From positions 1-64,000 of the forward strand of contig NZ_ANIJ01000005.1 in assembly GCF_000347035.1 (NCBI RefSeq): DNA of 64,000 bases, in the 5' to 3' direction. Origin of the DNA: Leptospira sp. B5-022 (GTDB taxonomy: Bacteria > Spirochaetota > Leptospiria > Leptospirales > Leptospiraceae). Under the pieces are notes generated by a model. The model saw only the letters and a list, made by a program, of their open reading frames with translations, was not told where the DNA came from and did no database searches. Positions 1 to 8,586 of this stretch are shown piece by piece (the first letter of the stretch is position 1; every line of letters starts with the position of its first letter). Both the position numbers and the translations under genes were made by a program.

Positions 1-108
1 GATGGTGATGATGCCAACGAAGGAATGAGGTGTAGAGATAGGGATGCTTTTGCTGTCAATCCGAGAGCCGGGATGAAGGAGGCGGTTCGGATTGAGAGGA
101 AGGGATTA

Positions 109-972
109 CTACCTCAGCACATCGTTCAGAAGTTTCCCTAACATCTGATCCTGAGTCTGAACGGTCTTCTGATTCGCTTCGTAAGAACGGTTCACTTCGA
201 TCATCTCCACCATTTCAGTTACGACACTCACATTAGAAGCTTCTAAATAACCTTGTAGAAGATTCGGTTCTTCTTCCAAAAGAAAAGGTCTTGGCTCGCC
301 CGACTCGGGGGTATCGTTATAAAAAGAGTCGCCTTCTTTATCTAAGTGACGAGGATTTTCCACAGTGCGGATCTTGATACGATCCAAAAGAACAGGAGTT
401 TCGAATCTATTCTTATCGGCTCCAACGGAATTACGAGGATCGTTACCGATTTCTCCGTTGATCCAAACTTCTCCATTTTCTTTGATTAAAAAATTTCCGC
501 GAGCGACTTTGATCGGCCCGTTCTCACCCATCAGAGGAAAACCCTGAGGAGTCACCAAATAGCCGTTCGTATCCAAAACGAAAGCCCCGGAGCGAGAAAG
601 TCTTTCACCTCTATTGGTCAATACGCTAAAAAATGCGGGATGTTCCGTGCCAGGCCTATCTTGCAGCATCATGTCGAAAGGATTGTCCGTCTTCTTCACA
701 GCCCCTTGTTCGAATCTTGTATAAATTTCATTCACTTCGGCGCCTAACCCGAGTTTGCCGACCACGGGAGCCGTATCGAAGGAACCCATAGGCACCTTAC
801 CTACTCCGTCCTCATTGAATCGATGGATCAGAAGTTCCGGAAAAGTTTTGAACAACGTTGTGTCCCTTTTGAATGCAGTCTTGTCCACGTTTGCAAGATT
901 GTTGGAGATAACGTCCATGCGCGTCTGCTGCACGATCATCCCGTTGGATCCGGTGTACATTCCTCTTAACAT
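109..972 (-). CDS. flgF: Flagellar basal-body rod protein FlgF (FlhO-like)
   Basis: A structural protein of the flagellar rod, which in spirochaetes crosses the periplasm beneath the outer membrane. The N-terminus has the rod/hook signature ([14 protein letters not shown] near residue 28). The C-terminus has the partner helix ([20 protein letters not shown]); in this family the two helices pair in the D0 domain. I start at the ATG giving MLRGMY because AGGAG lies 8 bases before it and the FlgG homologue near 17 kb begins in the same way. A start 33 codons upstream is open but lacks such a site. The protein is 287 residues, normal for FlgF/FlgG. It is called FlgF rather than FlgG because a second, closer FlgG match heads the flgGAHIJ operon. 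Confidence 0.88.
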   Translation of the reverse strand: MLRGMYTGSNGMIVQQTRMDVISNNLANVDKTAFKRDTTLFKTFPELLIHRFNEDGVGKVPMGSFDTAPVVGKLGLGAEVNEIYTRFEQGAVKKTDNPFDMMLQDRPGTEHPAFFSVLTNRGERLSRSGAFVLDTNGYLVTPQGFPLMGENGPIKVARGNFLIKENGEVWINGEIGNDPRNSVGADKNRFETPVLLDRIKIRTVENPRHLDKEGDSFYNDTPESGEPRPFLLEEEPNLLQGYLEASNVSVVTEMVEMIEVNRSYEANQKTVQTQDQMLGKLLNDVLR

Positions 973-1053
973 TCTACTTTCTCCTGCTCTATTTAAGGAT
1001 CGGAGTTTTGCAAAAATCCCATTACGCTTTTGAAGACATAAAAAGAAAAAATA

Positions 1054-1069
1054 AGAAGGAGTTCCTACC
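1054..1069. repeat. Divergent copy of 16-bp near-palindrome
   Basis: Read on the minus strand it contains GTAGGAACTCCT, matching the core of the dispersed TGTNGGAANTCCNACA family, but the right arm is poor. It lies upstream of flgF. Confidence 0.35.
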
Positions 1070-1077
1070 ATTCCTAA

Positions 1078-1260
1078 GATTTAAGGTTTGGCGCCTCCCG
1101 CCTTTCGGCGGGACCGGGCTGCTACGGGTTCGGCGAGCCCGCCTCATCCCACCTTCGGTGGGACAAGCCCTTCGCATCCCTGGCGCAGCGACCCGTAGGG
1201 AGAGGCAACGATCGTGAAGCGAGTCGGTGGCCGAAGGCCAAACGAGAGGAAAGCTGTAAT
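1078..1260. repeat. GC-rich composite intergenic repeat (left copy)
   Basis: This block is visibly richer in G+C than the flanking genes. It holds two stable hairpins, with stems at 1097-1102/1107-1112 and 1147-1153/1157-1163. A 26-base core at 1221-1246 matches 48262-48286 closely (GAGTCGGTG then CGAA, GTCAAACGAG or GCCAAACGAG). It encodes nothing I recognise. It may be an old miniature mobile element or a structured RNA. Confidence 0.5.
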
Positions 1261-1448
1261 TCAAGCCATTCGTATGAATCGAAAGCTTAACTAAAATCAT
1301 CGCGTTGCATTTAAGCGCAGTAACCCGAAGGAAAATTTCAATCAAAACCCGGTCAGGCCGGAATTCAGAATCTACATTCCATCCCAGAGGACTGCAAACT
1401 GAACTTGAAAGATTGAAAATTATCTGATATAGAGCCAAGAAGGAACCT

Positions 1449-1490
1449 CCCACGGGCCCTCCTCCTCCACCCAAAACTCGGGCGGGGGCC
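1449..1490 (+). repeat. C/G-rich module, inverted copy found near 48.35 kb
   Basis: The pattern CCCAC-nn-GCCC-n-CCTCCTCCACCC, a short loop, then GG-n-GGGGGCC recurs in opposite orientation at 48339-48379. Pairing of the CCACCC and GGG-rich parts could form a hairpin. Its position downstream of the composite repeat suggests both belong to one mosaic element. Confidence 0.5.
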
Positions 1491-1504
1491 TTCTTCCCAA
1501 ACTC

Positions 1505-1520
1505 TGTAGGAGGTCCTACA
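1505..1520. repeat. 16-bp near-palindrome TGTAGGAGGTCCTACA
   Basis: The arms TGTAGGA and TCCTACA are perfectly complementary, making this the most symmetrical copy in the window. It lies about 35 bp before the predicted promoter of the ATP-grasp operon. Confidence 0.6.
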
Positions 1521-1554
1521 AGAGGCTGTATTTTGTCTCATTCCTAAAAAACCT

Positions 1555-1583
1555 TTGACATCTACTGTTCTGAGGACTATTTA
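1555..1583 (+). promoter_or_regulatory. Possible sigma-70 promoter of the ATP-grasp operon
   Basis: A perfect TTGACA and a TATTTA are separated by 17 bases. Transcription from it would begin at or just before the ATG at 1592, so the first message would be nearly leaderless. A GAGGA sits 15 bases from that ATG, too far for an ordinary ribosome site. Confidence 0.4.
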
Positions 1584-1591
1584 TCCATGGG

Positions 1592-2842
1592 ATGAAGAAA
1601 AAAGGGTATTTTCTCTCCTTAGGAGCCGGTAAAAACCAGTTACCCTTGATCTCTGCTGCAAAAGCCCTGGGCTTGGAAGTAGCCGCAGTGGATAAAAACG
1701 ATAAGGCCCCCGGGTTTGCGATGGCAAGCTTGCGGATCATCGAGTCCACTTTCGAATACAGAAGGATCTTAAGAGCAGTCGCGGAAAATCCTTTACCTAC
1801 TCCGATCGTCGGTATCGGCACAAGGTCCTTCGGAAAGGCGACGTATAGCACCGCCTATCTTGCGGAAAAACTCAAACTGAGATACGCAAGTACGGAATCC
1901 GTATTAAAATTTTCTGATAAACAAATCTTAAAGGAAACTCTAGCCCCAAAAGGGATTAGAGTCCCAAGAGAGATACCGGCATCGGAGATCAAGGCTAAAT
2001 CCAAATCTTTTCCGTATCCCTGGATCTTAAAACCCAGCCAAGGAAGCGGTAAATCCGGGATCCAACTCGTGGAATCCGATTCCGATCTGAAATCCATTTC
2101 TAATCTAATATCTCCCAAAAAACAACCCAAGTCAAAAACTTCTGCGAATTCTCCTCATCCGGAAACCTGGCTTTTGGAAGAATATATTCCAGGTCCTGAA
2201 TATACCGTTTTAGGATTGGTGGATGAATCCGATTTTCATCTGGTAAATATTTCCTTAAAGGAAACTTCTTCTTTTCCCCCTTTTTTGGAAGCCGCTCATA
2301 GACTCCCCTTTCCTAAATCCGAATTGGAAGGCGAGATCAAGATGTTATGTAGGGCGATCGTAAAGGCCACAGGTTTGAAAAATTGTCCATTTGTGGCCGA
2401 ATTCAGATCGGATGAGAATGGAGATCTCGTTCTGATCGAAGCCGCTCCCGAAGTGGGCGGTGAATATCTGGCGGATGTTCTTGTGCCAGGTTATTCCGGT
2501 TACGATTATTTTACCAACCTGGTCAAACTTTTGGTGGGAGAGCCGATTACTCCTCCGCCTTCTAGTTTAGAAATTCCTAAAAAACTAAAATCTCAAGTCC
2601 GTTTTGATATTCCACCCAGAGGTATTTCCGTCCTAAAATCCTGGGAAAACTTTCCAACAAATTACGGTGAAACAATTCTTTTGAACCAAAATCTGAAAGA
2701 ACTTGGTTCTAAACTGGACACCTCTTTAGGAAATGAAACAAGGACCAGAGTCCTTTGTTTAAAGTCGAAGGTGTCTTCTTCGGAAGAGGAATGGAATGGT
2801 AGTGTGAAAAACCGTTTGAAGGCGGAATATGAAGCCCGCTGA
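1592..2842 (+). CDS. ATP-grasp family protein
   Basis: A probable carboxylate-amine/thiol ligase of the ATP-grasp superfamily. It has an N-terminal Rossmann-like preATP-grasp part (FLSLGAGKNQLPLI, then VAAVDKND), the ATP-grasp lid and binding strand (PWILKPSQGSGKSGI near residue 145, WLLEEYIPGPEYTV near 190) and the metal-binding end (VLIEAAPEVGGEY near 290). The layout is like PurK/PurT and carbamoyl-phosphate-synthetase-like ligases, but the substrate cannot be read from the sequence. It is the first of five tightly packed genes: its last 14 bases overlap a methyltransferase. The operon partners (two methyltransferases and a membrane protein) suggest building or decorating a small molecule or envelope component. 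Confidence 0.75.
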   Translation: MKKKGYFLSLGAGKNQLPLISAAKALGLEVAAVDKNDKAPGFAMASLRIIESTFEYRRILRAVAENPLPTPIVGIGTRSFGKATYSTAYLAEKLKLRYASTESVLKFSDKQILKETLAPKGIRVPREIPASEIKAKSKSFPYPWILKPSQGSGKSGIQLVESDSDLKSISNLISPKKQPKSKTSANSPHPETWLLEEYIPGPEYTVLGLVDESDFHLVNISLKETSSFPPFLEAAHRLPFPKSELEGEIKMLCRAIVKATGLKNCPFVAEFRSDENGDLVLIEAAPEVGGEYLADVLVPGYSGYDYFTNLVKLLVGEPITPPPSSLEIPKKLKSQVRFDIPPRGISVLKSWENFPTNYGETILLNQNLKELGSKLDTSLGNETRTRVLCLKSKVSSSEEEWNGSVKNRLKAEYEAR

Positions 2843-3464
2843 TCATCCTTCTAAAGAAGTTTGGGAAACTCATTATACTAGGCCCAAGGCAAAACTTTCG
2901 TATCCGGATGAAAACTTAGTTCGGATGATCTCTAAATTCCCTGCTTCTTCCCCTTCTCCTAAGGCTTTGGATTTCGGAACCGGTTCCGGCAGGCATTGTG
3001 TTCTTTTAAAAGATTTCGGATATGAAGTGTATGCTGCGGATTATAGCGAAAATTCCATCCAATCCGTGAAGGAATCTTATCCATGGGCCAAAACGTTTCT
3101 TTTAAATTCCCCTCCTTATCCTTTTGAAGAGGAGAACTTCGATCTTATCGTCAGCTGGGGAGTTTTACATTATAATTCTCCGGATCTCGCCAAATCTATG
3201 TTAGATGATACCTTCCGTATTCTAAAAAAAGGAGGTTATCTCGCAGCCTCCGTAAGAGCGGAAGGAGACACACATCTTAAAGCGGATAAAGGAAAAATCG
3301 GAACAACGGATCTTGCGGGTGGCGCCACTTGGTTCTATTCCAAAGAAGATGTGCAGGCTCTTCTGAAAAATTTTTCTTCCTTTGAGATCGGTTATACGGA
3401 AAGAACTCCATTAGGAAAATTGGATGAGAGGATTTGTCATTGGATCTTTCTCGCCCAAAAATAA
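2829..3464 (+). CDS. Class I SAM-dependent methyltransferase
   Basis: A 211-residue Rossmann-fold methyltransferase. Motif I is ALDFGTGSGRH (residues 46-56), followed by the acidic strand end VYAADYS, then FDLIVSWGVLHY and the post-II segment ILKKGGYLAAS. The start lies inside the end of the ATP-grasp gene (14-base overlap) after a GGCGG-type ribosome site, so the two are translationally coupled. The acceptor is unknown. The lack of extra domains fits a small-molecule methylase. Confidence 0.8.
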   Translation: MKPADHPSKEVWETHYTRPKAKLSYPDENLVRMISKFPASSPSPKALDFGTGSGRHCVLLKDFGYEVYAADYSENSIQSVKESYPWAKTFLLNSPPYPFEEENFDLIVSWGVLHYNSPDLAKSMLDDTFRILKKGGYLAASVRAEGDTHLKADKGKIGTTDLAGGATWFYSKEDVQALLKNFSSFEIGYTERTPLGKLDERICHWIFLAQK

Positions 3465-4327
3465 TCCAAGAAGAATGTCCTCTCGCCGGGGACTGCGACT
3501 GGGAACCTTTATACAGATCGGAATTTAATAAGTTCGATCTCCCGATACAAATTTGTAAAACCTGCGGCTTCCAAGCCCAATTTCCAAGACCGGAACCCGA
3601 GTCGTTATATACGGAAGAATATTATACGGGTAACCAGGAATTCACGTATAGGGACGAAAGACAGACCGAAAAATTCGATCGATATGTTTGGTTTGCCCGC
3701 TTAAAAAATATTTCCAAGTTCAAATCTTCCGGGAATTTTTTGGATATCGGTTGTTCTTTCGGAGGTTTTTTAGAATGCGCTAAAGAAAAAGGATTCATAC
3801 CTTACGGTGTGGAAATTTCTCCTTTTTCCGCCAAACAAGCGGAAGCGAGAGGTTTCAAGATTTGGCAGGGTCAATTCTTAGATGCGGACATTCCGGAAAA
3901 TTTTTTCGATGTGATCACCTTGATCGAAGTGATCGAACATTTAGAAAACCCAAAGGAAGTTTTTAATAAACTTTCCAAGATCCTAAAACCCGGCGGTTTA
4001 CTTCTCATCCAAACCGCGAATTTTGACGCCTGGCAGGCCATAGAAGCCGGTAAAAATTATCACTATTATTTGCCGGGTCATGTGTATTATTATTCTGCAA
4101 AAATCCTTCGGAAAATTCTTGCCGTACGAGGATTCGAAAGACAGATTACCTACCTCGGAGTGGACTTCCCTCTTTCCGCCAAACTTTTAAAATCCAGGGG
4201 AAGTTTTTCCAGATGGACGGATTATTTGAAATGGTTCCGGATCTCTTTTTACCATTTCAAAAGTAAACTTTCCAAAAAAGGAATACCGCTCACTTCGTCT
4301 ATGGTGCATTACGCGATTAAGAAATGA
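3440..4327 (+). CDS. SAM-dependent methyltransferase with N-terminal Cys cluster
   Basis: A class I methyltransferase with motif I FLDIGCSFGGFLE near residue 105, then VITLIEVIEHLENP and LKPGGLLLIQT. Before the catalytic fold, four cysteines (C13, C19, C39, C42 from this start) form a likely zinc knuckle, as in Methyltransf_13-type sugar C-methyltransferases; that family link is inference. No ATG fits. I choose the TTG preceded by AGAGGA at 7 bases; a TTG two codons earlier is the alternative. The gene overlaps the preceding methyltransferase by 25 bases and ends in an ATGA overlap with the next gene, so all are coupled. Confidence 0.75.
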   Translation: MDLSRPKIIQEECPLAGDCDWEPLYRSEFNKFDLPIQICKTCGFQAQFPRPEPESLYTEEYYTGNQEFTYRDERQTEKFDRYVWFARLKNISKFKSSGNFLDIGCSFGGFLECAKEKGFIPYGVEISPFSAKQAEARGFKIWQGQFLDADIPENFFDVITLIEVIEHLENPKEVFNKLSKILKPGGLLLIQTANFDAWQAIEAGKNYHYYLPGHVYYYSAKILRKILAVRGFERQITYLGVDFPLSAKLLKSRGSFSRWTDYLKWFRISFYHFKSKLSKKGIPLTSSMVHYAIKK

Positions 4328-6576
4328 ATTCCCATCCGAATACAAAGTACAGTAGATTTTTCGATTATATTCCGGACGCAGGTTTAGGAAGGAAACTGAA
4401 CTTTACGGTTCGTGTTCTGGCTGCTTCCGCCTATCGTTTTGCCAAAGACGAATGTCTCATAAAGGCTTCCGGTATTTCTTATACTACGATCGTATCCTTA
4501 ATCCCGATGCTTGTAGTGGCCCTTTCCCTACTGACGATCACTTCCGGATTGGACAATCGTAAGGAAGAAATATTCGATAAAATTAATGCGTTTTTTCTGG
4601 TTAGTAATATCAATTTAGATATAAATCCGTATTTGGACACTCTGGGAGAATTGATCGATGCAGCCAGACAAATAGGCGCCATCGGCTTCATCCTTTTGGT
4701 ATTTTCCGCAACCACCGTCTTAAGGTCCTTGGAGAATTCGTTTAACTCCATCTGGAGGATAGAAGAAAAAAGATCCGTTCTACAAGAATTCGTATTTTAC
4801 TTTTTTGTTCTTTCTATCGGTCCTCTTCTATTGGTGATCGGGGATAATCTTGCTAAAAAGGTAACCGATGTATTCCGCCCTCCCCATTATCTGAGCATGG
4901 ATAAGGATGCGGAAAATCATATCTGGATCTCTGGCGAGAACGGCACACTCTTTCGAATGGATTCCGGCCTCAAACGGGACTATTATTTGGATGAGAAGGA
5001 TATAGATCTAAAAAATATCCGCTGCGTAGATTCTTTCGGGGTTCGTGTGGATTTTTGCGAAAAACCGGACATCTCTAAGGAAAACTTCGTCCGAGTTTCC
5101 GTTAAAGACGGAAAAGTGTATGCTCTTTCCGAAAAAGGATTATTTCTCTCCAAACCCGTAGACGGTTCCGTCTGGAATGCGATCTATTTCGACAATTGCA
5201 ATTTTAAAGATTTTGAATATATCAACGAAGGGAATTTTTATTTGATCTTCTCCAATGGGGAAGTCCTACATTTTTTCACCCAAGGAAGAAGTTATAAGCC
5301 GGTATTCACGAATGTTCTAAAAATCCGAGCAAATCGTGTATATTTTCCCGAACCGTATTTAGGATACATTGTTGATGAAGACGGGAATGTTTGGAAGAGT
5401 GAAGACAGCGGTTATACTTGGAATGCCACTAAGATCACAGGTCACGGATTAAAGGATATCCATAGGATCAGGCCGGGAGAACTTTTTGTCACTGGAGAAA
5501 GAGGTTCCGTTTTTAAAACGGAAGATGGTGGATACTCTTGGAAAAATCTCAGCCATAAAAGATACACATTTAGCAAAGTTTGGTCCATAGAAAATGAAGA
5601 ATCAGCGGATATTTTTCTTCTGGACGCTCTTGGAAATATTCTGGTCTCCATAGACGGTGGAGAGCATTGGAATACTTTTTATATTCCCGTAAAAGGTAAG
5701 GTATTCGCTTCCGGATTATTGGATAGAAGTGCGAACGGAAGATTCAGATTATTGAATATCGGAGAATATAGAAAAATCAGTCTTTCCGAATACAAGGATG
5801 TGAAATACGAGACAGTCATCCTGCAAGGAGGAGAGTCGGTATTCTCACCTTATAATATTCTAAAATTCTTCTTCCCTTTGATCGGGATCTGGCTTTTCTT
5901 CTTGGCGTTATTCACGTTGATCCCGAACACAAAAGTCCCGATCCGAGCTTCGTCTTGGGGAGCTGGTTTCACTAGCGTGATCTTTTTGATTTTTCTTTAT
6001 GGATTCCAAGTATACATCACCTCCTTCTCCGAAACCACGATGATTGTTTATAAGGCCCTCGCCTCGATCCCTATCTTCTTGATCGGCGTGTATTCCTTAT
6101 CTCTCATTGTTCTATTCGGAGCGGAAGTGACCGCTTGCGTACAATATCCGGAAAGATATTACGCCCCCTTCCAATTGATAGAAGAACATCATACTGCCTT
6201 TAGTTACGAATTCAGAAAGTTGATCGGAGTTTTAAAAGCGGTCTACTCGGTCCAAAAAGAAAGTAAGATCGCTCCTCGAAACGGTGACCTTGCCGTCAAA
6301 TCTGGACTTCATGCGGAAGAAATTCCTAGGCTCACTAAAACATTATCAGAAGTTGGACTTCTGGTTGAAACGAATGAAGGAGGAGCCTGGTTGCCTGTTG
6401 TATCGGGTGAAGATCTGACTCTCGGAGATTTTTATCGCAGGATACCGGAACCACTTTTAAAAGAAGATCCGTCTTTCCATATCTATCCTGATAAGGTTCG
6501 GGAAAAAATGGATAAAGCGGAATCTTCCCTACAAAAAGACTTAGACTCCGTCTGCTTTAGGGATCTAATCGAATAG
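4324..6576 (+). CDS. YihY/BrkB-family membrane protein with inserted beta-propeller
   Basis: A 750-residue inner-membrane protein. Residues 1-185 match the front of the YihY/BrkB fold (KASGISYTTIVSLIPML, then LRSLENSFNSIWRIEEKRS). Residues from about 510 to 620 supply the remaining membrane helices (YNILKFFFPLIGIWLFFLAL, then LIVLFGAEVTACV). Between them sits a soluble insert of about 310 residues with three Asp-box repeats (SEDSGYTW near 359, TEDGGYSW near 399, SIDGGEHW near 442), typical of BNR/YCF48-like beta-propellers. The last 130 residues look soluble, possibly winged-helix. Ordinary YihY proteins are about 300 residues, so both the insert and the tail are additions. The gene overlaps the methyltransferase before it by 4 bases. 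Function is unknown; the propeller should lie in the periplasm or cytoplasm depending on helix count. Confidence 0.8.
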   Translation: MNSHPNTKYSRFFDYIPDAGLGRKLNFTVRVLAASAYRFAKDECLIKASGISYTTIVSLIPMLVVALSLLTITSGLDNRKEEIFDKINAFFLVSNINLDINPYLDTLGELIDAARQIGAIGFILLVFSATTVLRSLENSFNSIWRIEEKRSVLQEFVFYFFVLSIGPLLLVIGDNLAKKVTDVFRPPHYLSMDKDAENHIWISGENGTLFRMDSGLKRDYYLDEKDIDLKNIRCVDSFGVRVDFCEKPDISKENFVRVSVKDGKVYALSEKGLFLSKPVDGSVWNAIYFDNCNFKDFEYINEGNFYLIFSNGEVLHFFTQGRSYKPVFTNVLKIRANRVYFPEPYLGYIVDEDGNVWKSEDSGYTWNATKITGHGLKDIHRIRPGELFVTGERGSVFKTEDGGYSWKNLSHKRYTFSKVWSIENEESADIFLLDALGNILVSIDGGEHWNTFYIPVKGKVFASGLLDRSANGRFRLLNIGEYRKISLSEYKDVKYETVILQGGESVFSPYNILKFFFPLIGIWLFFLALFTLIPNTKVPIRASSWGAGFTSVIFLIFLYGFQVYITSFSETTMIVYKALASIPIFLIGVYSLSLIVLFGAEVTACVQYPERYYAPFQLIEEHHTAFSYEFRKLIGVLKAVYSVQKESKIAPRNGDLAVKSGLHAEEIPRLTKTLSEVGLLVETNEGGAWLPVVSGEDLTLGDFYRRIPEPLLKEDPSFHIYPDKVREKMDKAESSLQKDLDSVCFRDLIE

Positions 6577-6593
6577 TAAAATTAGAGGTTATT

Positions 6594-6818
6594 ATGATAT
6601 TGGGTCTTTTCTTGGGTAATTTAGGCATCATTGAAATTGTGTTCCTTCTTCCTTTGATCGGGCTTTATTTTGTTCCGACTATCGTAGCAATAATCAAAAA
6701 GAAGAACCTAATATTGATCCCGATCCTTAATCTGTTTTTAGGATGGACTATTATCGGTTGGATAGTCGCTTTGATCCTCTGTGTCTTAAAATCCGAAAAA
6801 GACCCTATGAAAGAATAA
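6594..6818 (+). CDS. Small membrane protein, superinfection-immunity (Imm_superinfect) type
   Basis: A 74-residue protein with two hydrophobic segments (about 5-33 and 40-64) joined by a short lysine-rich loop. The sequence LYFVPTIVAIIKKKN followed by LNLFLGWTIIGWIVALI matches the small family that includes phage T4 Imm, which blocks DNA entry at the membrane. Chromosomal relatives are common and mostly of unknown role, so an antiphage function is only a possibility. It follows the BrkB-propeller gene by 17 bases and probably shares its transcript. Confidence 0.65.
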   Translation: MILGLFLGNLGIIEIVFLLPLIGLYFVPTIVAIIKKKNLILIPILNLFLGWTIIGWIVALILCVLKSEKDPMKE

Positions 6819-6828
6819 ACTTTTTAAT

Positions 6829-8574
6829 CTAGTTTAGAGATCGGCGGGTCCAAAGGAGACCGGGGCCAGGCAACATTCTAGCATCGTCTTCTCCTACTTC
6901 CTTTTTAAATAAGGCATTTAACTTTTGGGCCATTTCCCATACCAAAGCCCTGTTTTTCGGCAAATTTGCGATATTCATTCTTTCCAAAGGATCGTTCTTC
7001 GTATCATATAATTCTAAATCATGATTTTCTAATAGATCCTTCTCCGTTTTCGGGAGGGAATGGTCCAATGGGCGGAAGTATCTGGCGAATTTATATCTCC
7101 CGTCGAATATCCCTCTCATCGAATGCCTCTCCTTCATTCCTTTGATGATAGGAAGATTGAGAAGTTTCCAAACCCGACGATAACCATTCTCCTGAAAAGC
7201 TTTCGCAATCTGTTCTGCTGTTTCTACGGAACCGTACACCCTGCTGTCCCATTGATATAACGCCGAATCTCTTCCTGCTGCATTTATATCTTTACGATTT
7301 CCTGGAGACATAGCCGGACTCAGGTCCACACCTTTCAGATCTGGGAACTGTTCTTGCCTTTCTTCCAACGAGAGACCGGCAAAACCGAGTAAGGTCGGAA
7401 CAATGTCTATCTGGCTGGCAAGTGCTTTCGTATCGTTTCCATTTTTGATATCCGGATGATAAATCGCAAAAGGAACGGATGCACTTTCTCTATAAATAGT
7501 ATTTCCTTTTCCTCTTAATCCGTGTGAGCCTGATAGTTCCCCATGATCCGAACTGAAGACCACTACCGTATTGTCCCAAAAACCGATATCATCTAATACG
7601 TCTAAGACGGTCCCGATATGAGAATCTACATCCCTTAAACAATTCAAATAGTAATTTTCGTGATTCCTCCACCCTTCTATATCATCTAACGGTATCCGAC
7701 CTAAAGTAACGTCCATAACATCCTTAAAGATCTGATGAGCCTTCGGTTTGTCAAAATCCCCTTTCGCTCCGAAATTTAGAGGTAAAGGAAATCCTAAATT
7801 TTCGGAATATAAGGAATGGACCGGAGCTTTAGATATACTTTCTCCGATCATAGGATTAAAAACGTACGTTTCCAACTGTAGTTTACTCGCTAGAAAGAAC
7901 ATGATATCGTGAGGATTTAAAAAATTTACTGCGGCAAACCAAGGTTTGTCGGCATTCTTTCTTTTTGAAAGGAATTCGACTGCGGCAAGAGCGGTTTTAC
8001 GATCCTTCTTATAACCTCCCTGGACCCCTTCTATTTCGGAGTCTTGATCGGTTATTTCAAAACCGTAATCACGGAACAAAGAACTCATCTTTTCTTTTCC
8101 CATCGGCCTGTCCCAAGGAAGATGTGTTAGATGCCATTTTCCGAAATATGCGGTCTCATATCCAAGATCCTGGAACATAGTTCCGATAGTAGGAACATGA
8201 GAATATAAGCCGTGAGCAAAAGGGATCGGAACGTTTTCGTAAACCCCGTTATACTGATAATGGAGTCCCGTATAAATATTTCCTCTCGCCATCGAACACA
8301 AACCGGAAACGTTTTGCATGCCGGAGAAGCGGGTGGCTTTTTCGTACAATCTTTCTCGATGAGTAAGTTTTAAGCCGGAAGGAAGTAACGAAGGATGTCT
8401 CTCTTGGTCCGTCAATATGAAGAGTATATTGGGCTGCCTCGATTTTCTTTTCTTAAATCTTCCACGGGTCCTTTTAGCTAGGTAATCGTTTTTCCAACCG
8501 TATGTTAAACCGATCCCAGAAAGACCGACTAACCCAGCCGAGATCAAAAAAGTTTTCCGATCAATTCTCTTCAT
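6829..8574 (-). CDS. Sulfatase-family hydrolase with N-terminal signal
   Basis: A 581-residue member of the alkaline phosphatase/sulfatase superfamily. The N-terminus has a Tat-like RKTFLI followed by a hydrophobic stretch, so export is likely. Fold motifs are NILFILTDQERHP (metal-binding strand, D56), AYFGKWHL, VVVFSSDHGELSGSHG and DPLERMN. The residue normally converted to formylglycine is C93, but its context is C-S-M-A-R rather than the C-x-P/A-x-R that maturation enzymes recognise, so activation is doubtful or unusual. It is last in the leftward operon, 12 bases after the dehydrogenase gene, suggesting that a sulfate ester is the starting substrate of the pathway. Confidence 0.82.
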   Translation of the reverse strand: MKRIDRKTFLISAGLVGLSGIGLTYGWKNDYLAKRTRGRFKKRKSRQPNILFILTDQERHPSLLPSGLKLTHRERLYEKATRFSGMQNVSGLCSMARGNIYTGLHYQYNGVYENVPIPFAHGLYSHVPTIGTMFQDLGYETAYFGKWHLTHLPWDRPMGKEKMSSLFRDYGFEITDQDSEIEGVQGGYKKDRKTALAAVEFLSKRKNADKPWFAAVNFLNPHDIMFFLASKLQLETYVFNPMIGESISKAPVHSLYSENLGFPLPLNFGAKGDFDKPKAHQIFKDVMDVTLGRIPLDDIEGWRNHENYYLNCLRDVDSHIGTVLDVLDDIGFWDNTVVVFSSDHGELSGSHGLRGKGNTIYRESASVPFAIYHPDIKNGNDTKALASQIDIVPTLLGFAGLSLEERQEQFPDLKGVDLSPAMSPGNRKDINAAGRDSALYQWDSRVYGSVETAEQIAKAFQENGYRRVWKLLNLPIIKGMKERHSMRGIFDGRYKFARYFRPLDHSLPKTEKDLLENHDLELYDTKNDPLERMNIANLPKNRALVWEMAQKLNALFKKEVGEDDARMLPGPGLLWTRRSLN

Positions 8575-8586
8575 ATCAGAAATCCC

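Larger units (their letters stand above)
973..1591. other. Gene-free, repeat-rich gap
   Basis: No coding frame here is convincing. The stretch holds a GC-rich composite repeat, two strong small hairpins (CCCGCC-TTTC-GGCGGG and TCCCACC-TTC-GGTGGGA), a C/G-rich module near its right end, one good and one poor copy of a 16-bp near-palindrome, and a possible promoter for the rightward ATP-grasp operon. The C/G-rich module and a 26-bp core recur in the gap after the M20 amidohydrolase gene. Confidence 0.7.

Noticed and set aside
1..141. Open frame from the left edge on the plus strand, and an open minus-strand frame beyond the flgF stop
   Set aside because: Both are short, compositionally odd, and the plus-strand one overlaps the end of flgF. 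Neither shows a motif. A gene cut by the window edge cannot be excluded, but I cannot support it.
1022..1474. 150-codon open frame on the minus strand in the repeat-rich gap
   Set aside because: It runs through the composite repeats and hairpins, has no family resemblance and would block the flgF promoter region.
1592..2842. PurK or another purine-pathway ATP-grasp
   Set aside because: No purine gene is nearby and the C-terminal part and neighbours do not fit; the generic ATP-grasp call is kept.
6594..6818. Firm call of an antiphage superinfection-exclusion gene
   Set aside because: The family resemblance is good, but chromosomal relatives are widespread without phage context, and no other phage or defence gene is near.
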